Assembly: GCF_040274945.1 (NCBI RefSeq)
Contig: NZ_JBEMAR010000001.1
Location: 248,001-312,000 of the forward strand
Origin: Carnobacterium_B sp040274945
Lineage (GTDB): Bacteria; Bacillota; Bacilli; Lactobacillales; Carnobacteriaceae
DNA length: 64,000 nt
Direction: 5' to 3'
Shown here one piece after another: positions 9,370-17,400 of the stretch; within the stretch, counting starts at the first letter, position 1; every line of letters begins with the position of its first letter. The notes below the pieces were generated by a model that worked only from the letters and a program-made list of their open reading frames with translations, had not been told where the DNA came from and did not search any database. The position numbers and the translations under genes are program-made.

Positions 9370-11043
9370 TTATTCTACTGACAAGATATACGGATAAACT
9401 GGTTGTTGTCCGTCATGAATTTCAACTTCTACTTCTTCAAAGAGATTTTCAATTTCGGCGGCAATCTCAGCGGCTTCAGCTTCGTCTCCATCTTCTCCAA
9501 GTAAAATAGTTACAATTTCACTATCTTCTGATATCATTTTTTTCAAGGTTTCAATCGTAACATTTTTACGGTTGGATTGAGATACTTTGATTTTACCTTC
9601 AATAATCCCCATAAAGTCGTCTTTTTTGATTGCCATCCCATCGATTTCAGTATCTCTTACTGCATTTGTTACTTGTCCACTAACAACATTTTTTAATTCG
9701 CTCATCATTTCAGCTTTATTAGTATCTAAGTCATTCAACTCATTAAATGCTAACATTGCAGTCATACCTTGAGAAATAGTCTTACTAGGAATAACGACTA
9801 CTGACAATTCGCTTACTTCTGCAGCCTGATCAGCCGCCATAAAAATATTTTTGTTGTTTGGCAAGATAATAATTTTCTCAGCATTTACTTCTTCTATTGC
9901 TTTAAGAATATCTTCTGTACTTGGATTCATGGTTTGTCCACCACTAATGACATAATCTACGCCTAGGCTTTTGAACAAGTTTTGAACGCCTTCTCCTGCT
10001 GCAACCGCGATGATACCATAAGGTGTTTTAGCTGCTTTTTCAACAGGCTGAGGGGATTCATTTTCAAGAATCGTTTCATGTTGAACACGCATATTATCCA
10101 CTTTAATTTTCAGCAATGAACCAAATTTTTGTCCATAATTCATTACTTCTCCTGGATGTTCTGTATGAACATGGACCTTAACGATCTCGTCATCAGAAAC
10201 CACCAATAAAGAATCCCCGATGTCGTTTAGGTGATTACGGAATGTATCATAATCAAATTCACTATCAACGGTTTCACCTTTACCAATTTGAACCATAATT
10301 TCTGTACAATAACCGAATTTGATGTCTTCAGTATGGATATGGTTTGACACACTTCTATGATGTTCAGCATTAACCAACTCTGTCATTTCTTCAGCAGAAG
10401 GTTGATAAATATCTTCTTCTACAATTTTACCAGACAATACTTCTAAGAATCCTTCATAAATAAACAAAAGACCTTGTCCACCACTGTCTACAACTCCTAC
10501 TTCTTTAAGTACTGGTAATAGATCAGGCGTTTTAGCTAAAGATTTTTTAGCCCCACGAACAATGGCTTCCATAACTTCAACAATATCATCTGTTTCTTTT
10601 GCTTTTTTTTCACCAACTTTAGCTGATTCGCGAGCTACAGTTAAAATGGTTCCCTCAACAGGTTTCATAACGGCTTTATATGCTGTTTCAACACCCTTAG
10701 TGAATGCTTCTGAAAACTCTTTAGAAGACACCGTTTCTTTATTTTCAATAGCTTTGCCGAATCCTCTAAATAATTGAGATAAAATAACCCCAGAATTTCC
10801 ACGAGCCCCCATCAATAACCCTTTAGAAAGGGCTGCTGACAAATCGCCAACACTTTCAGAAGTTGTATTTGCAACTGCCTTAGCACCACTTGCTAAAGAT
10901 AAATTCATGTTGGTACCTGTATCGCCATCTGGAACCGGAAAAACATTCAATGAGTTTACATATTCCGCATTCTTATCTAAACGATTAGCTCCTGTTGCTA
11001 TCATCAAACGAAACTGCTTACCTTCTAATTTTGTAACTTTCAC
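9370..11043 (-). CDS. fakA: Fatty acid kinase ATP-binding subunit FakA (DAK2 domain, YloV family)
   Basis: FakA phosphorylates fatty acids held by a DegV/FakB protein. The acyl-phosphate feeds PlsX/PlsY, so exogenous fatty acids enter phospholipids. 557 aa. The N-terminal DAK2 domain (about 1-200) carries the Mg-ATP motif VPDGDTGTNMN (37-47; D39, D41, N45). The FakB-contacting middle and C-terminal DegV-like regions follow. The upstream gene is asp23 (yloU), the conserved yloU-yloV pair. A FakB-like gene is at 34277-35146. It probably runs from the asp23 promoters and ends at the hairpin at 9315-9367. Confidence 0.93.
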   Translation of the reverse strand: MKVTKLEGKQFRLMIATGANRLDKNAEYVNSLNVFPVPDGDTGTNMNLSLASGAKAVANTTSESVGDLSAALSKGLLMGARGNSGVILSQLFRGFGKAIENKETVSSKEFSEAFTKGVETAYKAVMKPVEGTILTVARESAKVGEKKAKETDDIVEVMEAIVRGAKKSLAKTPDLLPVLKEVGVVDSGGQGLLFIYEGFLEVLSGKIVEEDIYQPSAEEMTELVNAEHHRSVSNHIHTEDIKFGYCTEIMVQIGKGETVDSEFDYDTFRNHLNDIGDSLLVVSDDEIVKVHVHTEHPGEVMNYGQKFGSLLKIKVDNMRVQHETILENESPQPVEKAAKTPYGIIAVAAGEGVQNLFKSLGVDYVISGGQTMNPSTEDILKAIEEVNAEKIIILPNNKNIFMAADQAAEVSELSVVVIPSKTISQGMTAMLAFNELNDLDTNKAEMMSELKNVVSGQVTNAVRDTEIDGMAIKKDDFMGIIEGKIKVSQSNRKNVTIETLKKMISEDSEIVTILLGEDGDEAEAAEIAAEIENLFEEVEVEIHDGQQPVYPYILSVE

Positions 11044-11110
11044 TACATATATCCTCCTTAGTTACTTTTTAATAAGTATTAGTAACTATTTCTTCTTTGA
11101 TTAATCATTT

Positions 11111-11473
11111 TTAATCATTTAATACGCGAACACCTTGAACATAGATATTTACAGTGTTAGCTGTAACACCTAACATTGTTTCCAAATTGTATTTCACAAT
11201 TTCTTGCACATTACGACTAACTTCAGAAATTTTTATTCCGTAACTAACAATAATATAAATATCAATTGCAACACCGTCGTCTTCTTGACGAACGACTACT
11301 CCACGTGAATAGTTTTCTTTTTTTAGTATATCATTTAAATTATCACGTATTTGGCTTTTACTTGCCATACCAACGATTCCAAAAATTTCGGTTGCGGCAC
11401 CACCAACAACGGTCGCAATAACTTCATTTGAGATATCTATTGTTCCAAATTGTGTTTTGATTTTAACTGCCAT
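11111..11473 (-). CDS. Asp23/Gls24 (YloU) family envelope stress protein
   Basis: Small Asp23-domain protein, 120 aa. It starts at MAVKIKTQFGTID, where a GAGGAGG ribosome binding site is correctly placed; a longer in-frame extension starts upstream but lacks such a site. The domain fills the whole protein (FGIVGMASK, VDIYIIVSYG-like strand). Relatives are alkaline-shock or cell-envelope associated, but the molecular role of YloU is not settled. It immediately precedes fakA (67-base gap) as in most Firmicutes and is probably its operon leader. Divergent from rpmB. Confidence 0.9.
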   Translation of the reverse strand: MAVKIKTQFGTIDISNEVIATVVGGAATEIFGIVGMASKSQIRDNLNDILKKENYSRGVVVRQEDDGVAIDIYIIVSYGIKISEVSRNVQEIVKYNLETMLGVTANTVNIYVQGVRVLND

Positions 11474-11525
11474 GTTAAAAATCCTCCTCTTGGCTAGCAA
11501 GCCATAAATTACTACTCTACATTTT

Positions 11526-11534
11526 ATCATAGCA
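11526..11534 (-). promoter_or_regulatory. Candidate extended -10 promoter P2 of asp23-fakA
   Basis: On the minus strand TGC-TATGAT forms an extended -10 about 53 bases before the asp23 ATG. The -35 is weak. Read by eye only. Confidence 0.4.
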
Positions 11535-11578
11535 GACCTAATAAGAAAAGAAAAACTAAGTTTCCTCATTTTTAAATA

Positions 11579-11607
11579 ATACTAAGGAAACAATAAAAGG
11601 CTGTCAA
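11579..11607 (-). promoter_or_regulatory. Candidate promoter P1 of asp23-fakA
   Basis: Minus strand TTGACA (11607-11602), 17-base spacer, TAGTAT (11584-11579). The -35 is perfect and the -10 matches 4 of 6. It lies about 105 bases upstream of the asp23 start, back to back with the rpmB promoter. Confidence 0.6.
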
Positions 11608-11630
11608 GTAAATTTCCTTGAAAGAAGTTC

Positions 11631-11659
11631 TTGCAAAGGCAACTAAATTATGATAAATT
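11631..11659 (+). promoter_or_regulatory. Candidate promoter of rpmB
   Basis: TTGCAA (11631-11636), 17-base spacer, TAAATT (11654-11659). The leader that follows holds a small hairpin (GAAGC-TTT-GCTTC, 11681-11693) and the palindrome CGATATATCG, then the ribosome binding site. Moderate match only. Confidence 0.4.
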
Positions 11660-11720
11660 ATTGAAGTATGAGTATTGATTGAAGCTTTGCTTCGATATAT
11701 CGGCAAAGGAGGAAAGACTA

Positions 11721-11909
11721 ATGGCTAAAGAATGTGTAATTACAGGACGTAAAGCAAGAAGCGGAAATAACCGCTCTCACGCTATGAACAAAACAAAACG
11801 TACTTGGGGTGCAAACTTACAAAAAGTTCGTATCATGGTTGACGGATCACCTAAAAAAGTTTGGGTATCTGCTCGAGCACTTAAATCTGGTAAAGTTGCA
11901 CGCGTATAA
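11721..11909 (+). CDS. rpmB: 50S ribosomal protein L28
   Basis: 62 aa, the standard bacterial L28 length; very basic. It starts MAKECVITGRKARSGNNRSHA with an AAAGGAGGAAA ribosome binding site. The apparent upstream extension covers the leader, not coding sequence. It is a structural protein near the E-site of the large subunit. Only L28 is on the plus strand in this block; it sits between divergent asp23 and convergent thiN, exactly as in B. subtilis. No zinc-binding CxxC pair is seen, so it is the C-minus type (inference from the residues visible). Confidence 0.97.
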   Translation: MAKECVITGRKARSGNNRSHAMNKTKRTWGANLQKVRIMVDGSPKKVWVSARALKSGKVARV

Positions 11910-11920
11910 TTTTACTTAAA

Positions 11921-11960
11921 AAAGAACCTTTCCCGTCATCATGGAAAAGGTTCTTTTTTG
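11921..11960. terminator. Bidirectional terminator between rpmB and thiN
   Basis: A perfect 12-bp stem AAAAGAACCTTT / AAAGGTTCTTTT with T-runs on both sides and a 14-base loop. It can end both rpmB (plus) and thiN (minus). Confidence 0.85.
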
Positions 11961-11971
11961 TTTATTCTTTT

Positions 11972-12619
11972 TCAGTCTTTACTTTGAATAACGGCTATCA
12001 TTCCCGATTCAAAAGAAAATTTTACTGTATCTGTAATAAATTCATTACTTGCCAACGAAATCGGATGAGAAAAATCCGCATCAGTTAATTGATATTTGGC
12101 ATCTTGTATCGATAATTTTTCTACAGGAGATAGGCAAGTGAATGCAAGATATTTCTTATCTTGCTCTTTTGCTATAGTATGCGTACCTGGCAAAAAGTAT
12201 AAGATGGTATTTTGCACATCTAGTAGACGTATTTTAGCAGCATGATCGAACAATTTAGACTGGAAGATCATATAAATATTGTTTAATAAATGGTCCATTC
12301 GTCCACCAGTTGCTCCATAAATAGAGACACTGTCTGGTTTGAATTCATCGAAAGCTATTTGGACAGCCAGCTCTGTATCGGTCTCATCTTTTTCCGCTTT
12401 GTAAACGCGAACATCAGCAACTTCTTTTTTTATTATTTTTAGTTCTTCCTTTGTGACTGAATCAAAATCTCCAAGGGCGATCTTAGGAACAATTCCGTGC
12501 TCCAATAATCGCAAGGCCCCTCTATCAACACCAATCCAAATGAGTTCTTTTGATTGGCTATTTTTTATTGCTGGAATGCGCTCATAAGGTCCGCCGACCA
12601 TAATTGCTATGTGTTCCAT
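11972..12619 (-). CDS. thiN: Thiamine pyrophosphokinase
   Basis: Transfers pyrophosphate from ATP to thiamine, giving thiamine diphosphate. 215 aa. Family motifs are GDFDS (50-54), DETDTE (78-83) and GATGGRMDHLL (102-112), plus the C-terminal thiamine-binding strand region. It follows rpe by one base, so rsgA-rpe-thiN is an operon ending at the terminator shared with rpmB. It pairs functionally with the thiamine importer subunit ThiT at 41 kb: imported thiamine must be pyrophosphorylated here. Confidence 0.96.
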   Translation of the reverse strand: MEHIAIMVGGPYERIPAIKNSQSKELIWIGVDRGALRLLEHGIVPKIALGDFDSVTKEELKIIKKEVADVRVYKAEKDETDTELAVQIAFDEFKPDSVSIYGATGGRMDHLLNNIYMIFQSKLFDHAAKIRLLDVQNTILYFLPGTHTIAKEQDKKYLAFTCLSPVEKLSIQDAKYQLTDADFSHPISLASNEFITDTVKFSFESGMIAVIQSKD

Positions 12620-12620
12620 C

Positions 12621-13271
12621 TTATCTTACCGCATCCATTAATAAGTTTAGTTGGTTCAATGGATCTTCTGCATTATAAATGTATGAACCCGCAACAAAAA
12701 CTGTCGCTCCCGCTTCTTTACATTGTTTAGCGGTCTGCTCAGCTATCCCTCCATCTACTTGTATTTCATAAGTATAGCCTTCTCTATCTTTTATTTCTTT
12801 TGCTGTTTTTATTTTTTTTAACATTCCAGGAATAAAGCTTTGTCCGCCATAACCAGGATTAACTGTCATTACTAAAACTAAATCTACCATTCCTAACACA
12901 TGCGCCATCGTTTCAATCGGTGTTCCTGGATTCACAGCAATCCCTGCTTTAACACCTTGGTCCTTTATCAACTGGATGACACGATGAATATGAGGTGTGC
13001 TTTCAGGATGCACAGTGATGATATCTGCACCTGCTGCAGCAAATTGTTTAATGTAATTTTCAGGATACTCTACCATTAGATGACAATCCAGCGGTAATTT
13101 TGTTACCGGACGAATAGCAGCTACAGTATCTGCACCAAATGTAATATTTGGTACAAAATGTCCATCCATTACGTCAACATGAATGTAATCTGCCCCTCCA
13201 TCTTCTACTAACTGAATATCTCTTGCTAAGTTTGCAAAGTCTGCACTTAAAATAGATGGTGCTAATTTCAT
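12621..13271 (-). CDS. rpe: Ribulose-phosphate 3-epimerase
   Basis: Interconverts ribulose-5-phosphate and xylulose-5-phosphate in the pentose phosphate pathway. 216 aa TIM barrel. Metal and catalytic motifs are HVDVMDG (31-37), DCHLM (62-66), VNPGYGGQSF (137-146) and VDGGI (172-176). The start at 13271 (MKLAPSILSADF) is set by a GAGG ribosome binding site and by the family N-terminus; a longer frame reads back into rsgA and is rejected. It begins 11 bases after the rsgA stop codon. Confidence 0.97.
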   Translation of the reverse strand: MKLAPSILSADFANLARDIQLVEDGGADYIHVDVMDGHFVPNITFGADTVAAIRPVTKLPLDCHLMVEYPENYIKQFAAAGADIITVHPESTPHIHRVIQLIKDQGVKAGIAVNPGTPIETMAHVLGMVDLVLVMTVNPGYGGQSFIPGMLKKIKTAKEIKDREGYTYEIQVDGGIAEQTAKQCKEAGATVFVAGSYIYNAEDPLNQLNLLMDAVR

Positions 13272-13281
13272 TTTTTCATCC

Positions 13282-14184
13282 TCATTTCTTATGTTTATTG
13301 TCGTATCTTGGTTTACGACTTTCAATTTCATCTAAAAACTGCAAGTAATGTTGGTAACGGTATGCTGGTATTGTCTTTAATTCTACTTCTTTTTTCACTT
13401 GACACCCAGGTTCTTTTTTATGCATACACCCTCTAAATCGACAGTCATCTTGCACTTCAACAAAGTCAGGAAAGCATGCGGATAGTTCTTCTGCTTCGAG
13501 TTCTAAAAAATCGATTGAACTAAAACCAGGAGTATCCGCCACTAATCCCCCGTATAAAGGCAATAATTCAACGTGTCTAGTCGTATGCTTTCCCCTGCCA
13601 AGAGAACTTGAAATTTCAGCTGTTTTCAGTTCTAGATCAGGTGCAATACTGTTCAGTAATGTTGACTTCCCTGCACCAGATTGGCCCATAAAAACAGACA
13701 ATTTATTAGGGAAATAAGAAGTTAATTCCTCTAAAGATTTTTTGTTGTCCGTTTGTTCAGGCACGATAATGGGGTACCCCATTTTTTCATACTCTCGCTC
13801 TTTTTCTTTTAGTTGTTGCAATAGTTCATCTGTTAACAAGTCAATTTTACTTATGTAGATGATAGCTTGGATTCCTTTACTCTCTAAAGTGACCAAGAAA
13901 CGATCTAATAAGTTTGTTGAAAAGTTAGGTTCGATAGCTGACATCACTACAATACCAATGTCCACATTGGCCACAGGTGGACGGACCAATTCATTTTTTC
14001 TAGGTAAGAGATCTTGTACCACACCTTCTTTTAAATTGCCACTTTCAAATAAGACATAGTCGCCAACCAAAGGCGTTAATTCCCTTTTTCGAAAGTTCCC
14101 TCTTCCCCTTGTTTGATAGGTTTCTCCTTGATAATAGACATAATAAAAACCACTTAATGCTTTTCTGATTTGACCTTCCGGCAA
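13282..14184 (-). CDS. rsgA: Small ribosomal subunit biogenesis GTPase RsgA
   Basis: Circularly permuted GTPase that checks late 30S maturation; also a substrate of PrkC in B. subtilis (CpgA). 300 aa. OB fold about 1-70; permuted G motifs SKID (112-115), GQSGAGKS (167-174) and DTPG (217-220). The C-terminal zinc knuckle uses C248, C253, H255 and C261. Start is TTG (TTG CCG GAA GGT) 7 bases after AGGAGGG. It heads rsgA-rpe-thiN, downstream of stp-prkC and separated from it by a terminator. Confidence 0.97.
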   Translation of the reverse strand: MPEGQIRKALSGFYYVYYQGETYQTRGRGNFRKRELTPLVGDYVLFESGNLKEGVVQDLLPRKNELVRPPVANVDIGIVVMSAIEPNFSTNLLDRFLVTLESKGIQAIIYISKIDLLTDELLQQLKEKEREYEKMGYPIIVPEQTDNKKSLEELTSYFPNKLSVFMGQSGAGKSTLLNSIAPDLELKTAEISSSLGRGKHTTRHVELLPLYGGLVADTPGFSSIDFLELEAEELSACFPDFVEVQDDCRFRGCMHKKEPGCQVKKEVELKTIPAYRYQHYLQFLDEIESRKPRYDNKHKK

Positions 14185-14280
14185 TAAAACCCCTCCTATA
14201 ACGCGTTCTCTTTTATACTCTACTGAATGAAACCCAAGAAAGCAAGATTTTAATCATAGTTAATAAGTTTCATGAACAGC

Positions 14281-14330
14281 AAAAAAAGGCTTGAAAGACT
14301 GTTTTTTTCAGTCTTTCAAGCCTTTTTTTG
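14281..14330 (-). terminator. Strong intrinsic terminator after prkC
   Basis: A perfect stem of about 20 bp (AGGCTTGAAAGACTG and complement, with A- and T-runs) one base past the prkC stop codon on the minus strand, 7-base loop. Confidence 0.9.
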
Positions 14331-14331
14331 T

Positions 14332-16323
14332 TTATTCTGGTGTTACATTGGTATTTTCTTCTATCACTTCTCCATCACGTTCAATTCGATACGTACCTAC
14401 TTCGCCCTCTTGAAGAACAAATGGTATAACTGTTTCAAAATCTTCGGTAATAGTGAATTTCTGAAATTCATTTTCTAAAGAATGTTCTTTGTCTTGGATA
14501 TAAATAACAATTTCATTCGGTACGGGTGTTGATTCTTGTGAACCACTTTCAGTACTTGATTCATCAGGTTCTTCTATTTCTGGTTCAGCATACGGTATAG
14601 TTACCGTTTTAGAAAATTTTTGTTCGGGTGCTTTACCTAGTGAAATAACAACGGAGAATGACGAGCCACTTGATAACAATGTTCCTGCAGAAGGATCTTG
14701 TGATATCACTTGACCTTCTGAAATTTCTTCAGAATACTCTTCATTAATTGTAACCGTCAACCCATTTTCATTGGCATAGTCTTGTACACCTTTTTCAGAA
14801 TACCCAGCCAAATCTTTCATTTCAATCATGGCTTCGCCGGTACTTACAGTCAATGTCACTGTTGTTTCACTGGGAACTACTTCTTCATCTTCAACTACAC
14901 TTTGTTCAATAATCGTTCCCTCTGGGTAAGTATCGCTGCTGGCATCAACTCGCTCAGTTTCGAATCCTTGATCAATCAGTTCTGCTCGAACTTCTTCATA
15001 GGGTTCACCTGTATAGTCTTTGAAAGAAACTGTCTCTTTTCCAGAACTGATGTATAGAGTAACATCGGTCTCTTCTTTAATACTGGAACCTGTTTCAGGA
15101 TCAGTTCTCGTGACCAGTCCCTCTTCAACATTTTCACTTGTCTCTACGATCGTCTTACTGATTTGTAATTTAGCTTCTGAAAGTACCACTTCAGCTTCAT
15201 CTTCCGACAGCCCTACTACATCTGGCACTGAGATATCTTTTGGAGCTGTAAGTGCAAATGCGACCACACTACCGGCAGCAACTAATAAAAGTAATAACAG
15301 TGTCAACCAAATAATTTTTCTCTTTTTCTTCTTAGGCTTTTTCTCTTTAACCGTTTCATTTTTTGGTTTACCCTTTTGTCCCTCTTTATCTTCTGAGGTT
15401 TTCCCTTCTACTAGAGTAGTAGGGGCTACCGGAACAATTGGTTCCAATACTTTTGTTTTTTCCATTAAACTCGCTGGAACAAATTTTGGTTCATTGATTC
15501 TTTGCGGCGATAACGAGGTCGCTAAGTCAGAAGCCATTTCTTGCACCGAACGGTATCTATCAATTGTTTCTTTTGCTGTTGCTTTAAGAACAACATTCTC
15601 TAAAGCTTGTGGAATTCGATGATCAAAATCCTTCACTGAAGGGAGAGATTCTTGAAAATGTTTTAACGCAATCGATACGGCTGATTCGCCTTCAAAAGGA
15701 ACATTTCCTGTTAACAGTTCATATAAAATAATCCCTAATGAATAGATATCAGATTGATTGGTTGCCATTCCTCCTCTTGCTTGTTCTGGAGAAAGGTAAT
15801 GGACCGATCCTAATAAAGAATTTGTTTGAGTGATCGACGTTTGTGATAACGCTACTGCTATACCAAAATCAGTTATTTTTACGACACCTGATTCATCGAT
15901 TAAAACATTTTGCGGTTTTAGATCTCTATGAATGATCCGATTATTATGCGCTTCTGCTACAGCTGCCAAAATTTGTCTCATAATATCAAGAACTTTTTGA
16001 TAAGGAATAGGAAAGTTGCTGTGGATATAGTGCTTCAAATCCATTCCTTTAATGTATTCCATAACAATGTATTGATTATTTTCTTCTTCACCAACATCAT
16101 ACACACTAACAATATTAGGATGGATCAATTCAGTCGCAGCTAGCGCTTCTCGTTTAAAGCGGCGAATGGTGTCTTGATCATCTCTGAAATCAAAACGCAA
16201 GACCTTAACAGCCACATCTCGTTCTAAAATCAAGTCTCTGGCAAGATAAACATTTGCCATACCGCCCGAGCCGACCGTACCAATTATTTTGTAACGTCCG
16301 TTTAATTTTTTACCCATTTCCAT
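14332..16323 (-). CDS. prkC: Membrane Ser/Thr protein kinase with PASTA repeats (PrkC/StkP/IreK)
   Basis: Senses muropeptides or lipid II and phosphorylates cell-wall, division and translation proteins. 663 aa. Kinase domain about 10-275: glycine loop VGSGGMANV (17-25), K40, HRDLKPQN (132-139), DFG (152-154) and an activation loop rich in Ser/Thr. A basic linker precedes one membrane helix (337-358). Three extracellular PASTA repeats follow (about 361-568). A further domain of about 95 residues (569-663) comes after an acidic Ser-rich linker and resembles the extra C-terminal domain of B. subtilis PrkC. The ATG at 16323 is chosen because AAAGGAGGG stands 9 bases before it, inside stp; the two genes overlap by 14 bases. 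Confidence 0.96.
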   Translation of the reverse strand: MEMGKKLNGRYKIIGTVGSGGMANVYLARDLILERDVAVKVLRFDFRDDQDTIRRFKREALAATELIHPNIVSVYDVGEEENNQYIVMEYIKGMDLKHYIHSNFPIPYQKVLDIMRQILAAVAEAHNNRIIHRDLKPQNVLIDESGVVKITDFGIAVALSQTSITQTNSLLGSVHYLSPEQARGGMATNQSDIYSLGIILYELLTGNVPFEGESAVSIALKHFQESLPSVKDFDHRIPQALENVVLKATAKETIDRYRSVQEMASDLATSLSPQRINEPKFVPASLMEKTKVLEPIVPVAPTTLVEGKTSEDKEGQKGKPKNETVKEKKPKKKKRKIIWLTLLLLLLVAAGSVVAFALTAPKDISVPDVVGLSEDEAEVVLSEAKLQISKTIVETSENVEEGLVTRTDPETGSSIKEETDVTLYISSGKETVSFKDYTGEPYEEVRAELIDQGFETERVDASSDTYPEGTIIEQSVVEDEEVVPSETTVTLTVSTGEAMIEMKDLAGYSEKGVQDYANENGLTVTINEEYSEEISEGQVISQDPSAGTLLSSGSSFSVVISLGKAPEQKFSKTVTIPYAEPEIEEPDESSTESGSQESTPVPNEIVIYIQDKEHSLENEFQKFTITEDFETVIPFVLQEGEVGTYRIERDGEVIEENTNVTPE

Positions 16324-17071
16324 GAATGCTATCCCTCCTTTCTGCATTTGTATGAACTAATATAATGGTTATATTGTCGTTGCCTCCATGATCATTAGCC
16401 ATAGTAACTAACGTTTCAACTTTTTCATCTAGTGGTTTTTGGGTACTTAAAATTTCTTTTATCTCTTCATCTTCAACCATATTCGTTAACCCATCTGAAC
16501 AGAGCAACATTTGGTCGTTAGGTAAGGCTGGTAAAATCGTTACATCAATATCTATCTCATCTGTAACACCCAACGAACGAGTCAATACATTTTTTCTAGG
16601 ATGATTTTCAGCGTCTTCTGAAGAAATTTCTCCACTTTTAACCAGTTCATTAACTAATGAATGATCTTCTGTCACTTGAGTTAAACGCCCTCCAGTATAG
16701 TGGTACCCTCTACTGTCGCCAATATTCGCTATCACAAATTCTTGTTCTACAAGTGCTGTCGCAACAAGTGTTGTTCCCATTCCTTCTAAATCAGAAAATT
16801 TGCGTGATTTTTCAAGGATGCGTTTATTTTCACGACTGATGCGTGTTAACATCCACTGTGTGATCTGCTCAGCATTGTGTACATCTGATTCTTCCCATGA
16901 ATGACCTAAATGCGAGACGGCCATTTCACTAGCCACATCCCCACCTCGATGTCCACCCATCCCATCACACAAAATTGCCAATGTAATATTTTGTTTATTT
17001 ATAAAATAACCGGCGAAATCTTGATTGTTTTTCCTCTTCTTGCCGGTATCACTGCGAAATACAACTTCCAT
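16310..17071 (-). CDS. stp: PP2C-type Ser/Thr phosphatase (Stp/PrpC)
   Basis: Cytoplasmic Mn/Mg-dependent phosphatase that reverses PrkC phosphorylation. 253 aa, complete. PP2C metal motifs are NQD (16-18), DGMGG (36-40), GDSRGY, the SDGL motif, and GGNDN near the C-terminus. It overlaps prkC by 14 bases, which indicates translational coupling of kinase and phosphatase. In B. subtilis rlmN lies directly upstream; here a 329-base non-coding stretch with a long inverted repeat replaces it. Confidence 0.96.
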   Translation of the reverse strand: MEVVFRSDTGKKRKNNQDFAGYFINKQNITLAILCDGMGGHRGGDVASEMAVSHLGHSWEESDVHNAEQITQWMLTRISRENKRILEKSRKFSDLEGMGTTLVATALVEQEFVIANIGDSRGYHYTGGRLTQVTEDHSLVNELVKSGEISSEDAENHPRKNVLTRSLGVTDEIDIDVTILPALPNDQMLLCSDGLTNMVEDEEIKEILSTQKPLDEKVETLVTMANDHGGNDNITIILVHTNAERRDSIHGNG

Positions 17072-17400
17072 TGTTTCACCACATACCTTTCAATAAGTCA
17101 TTCCATTATTTTTAACTGATCATCAACGCTCTGTATCATTTCACTAAGGCTTGAATAAGCAAGCCTTAGTGAAATGATACAGAAATTTAATCACTCAACA
17201 CATATAAAAAAGACAACACAAAAGGAAATAGAAGAAAGTATCAAACATGGATCATACTGATCGACTAACCATTTTTAGTTTTAGACCTCTCTCTATCCTG
17301 AAATAGTATAGAGAACGTCTGTATCGAATAATTCAGACCCAAATATTTATTCTTCCATTTCCAATGTTAGTTGTTTTTTACTAGTTGATTTAAACTAAAT
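17072..17400 (-). other. 329-base non-coding interval between rsmB and stp
   Basis: No open frame with a ribosome binding site is visible. It holds the 24-bp perfect inverted repeat (17130-17183) and three smaller potential hairpins read on the minus strand: GTCTG...CAGAC (about 17315-17336), TCTCTAT...ATAGAGA (about 17285-17311) and GATCA-GTA-TGATC (about 17252-17264). It must carry the stp-prkC promoter, but I could not pick a convincing one. Confidence 0.5.
17130..17183. repeat. 24-bp perfect inverted repeat, 6-base loop
   Basis: Arms at 17130-17153 and 17160-17183 are exact reverse complements; the loop is AATAAG. No T-run follows on either strand, so it is not a standard intrinsic terminator. 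As RNA it would be a long rigid hairpin upstream of stp. Confidence 0.85.

Noticed and set aside
15020..15622. 200-codon plus-strand open frame opposite prkC
   Set aside because: Antisense shadow of the Ser/Thr-rich kinase and PASTA region; no ribosome binding site and no family features.
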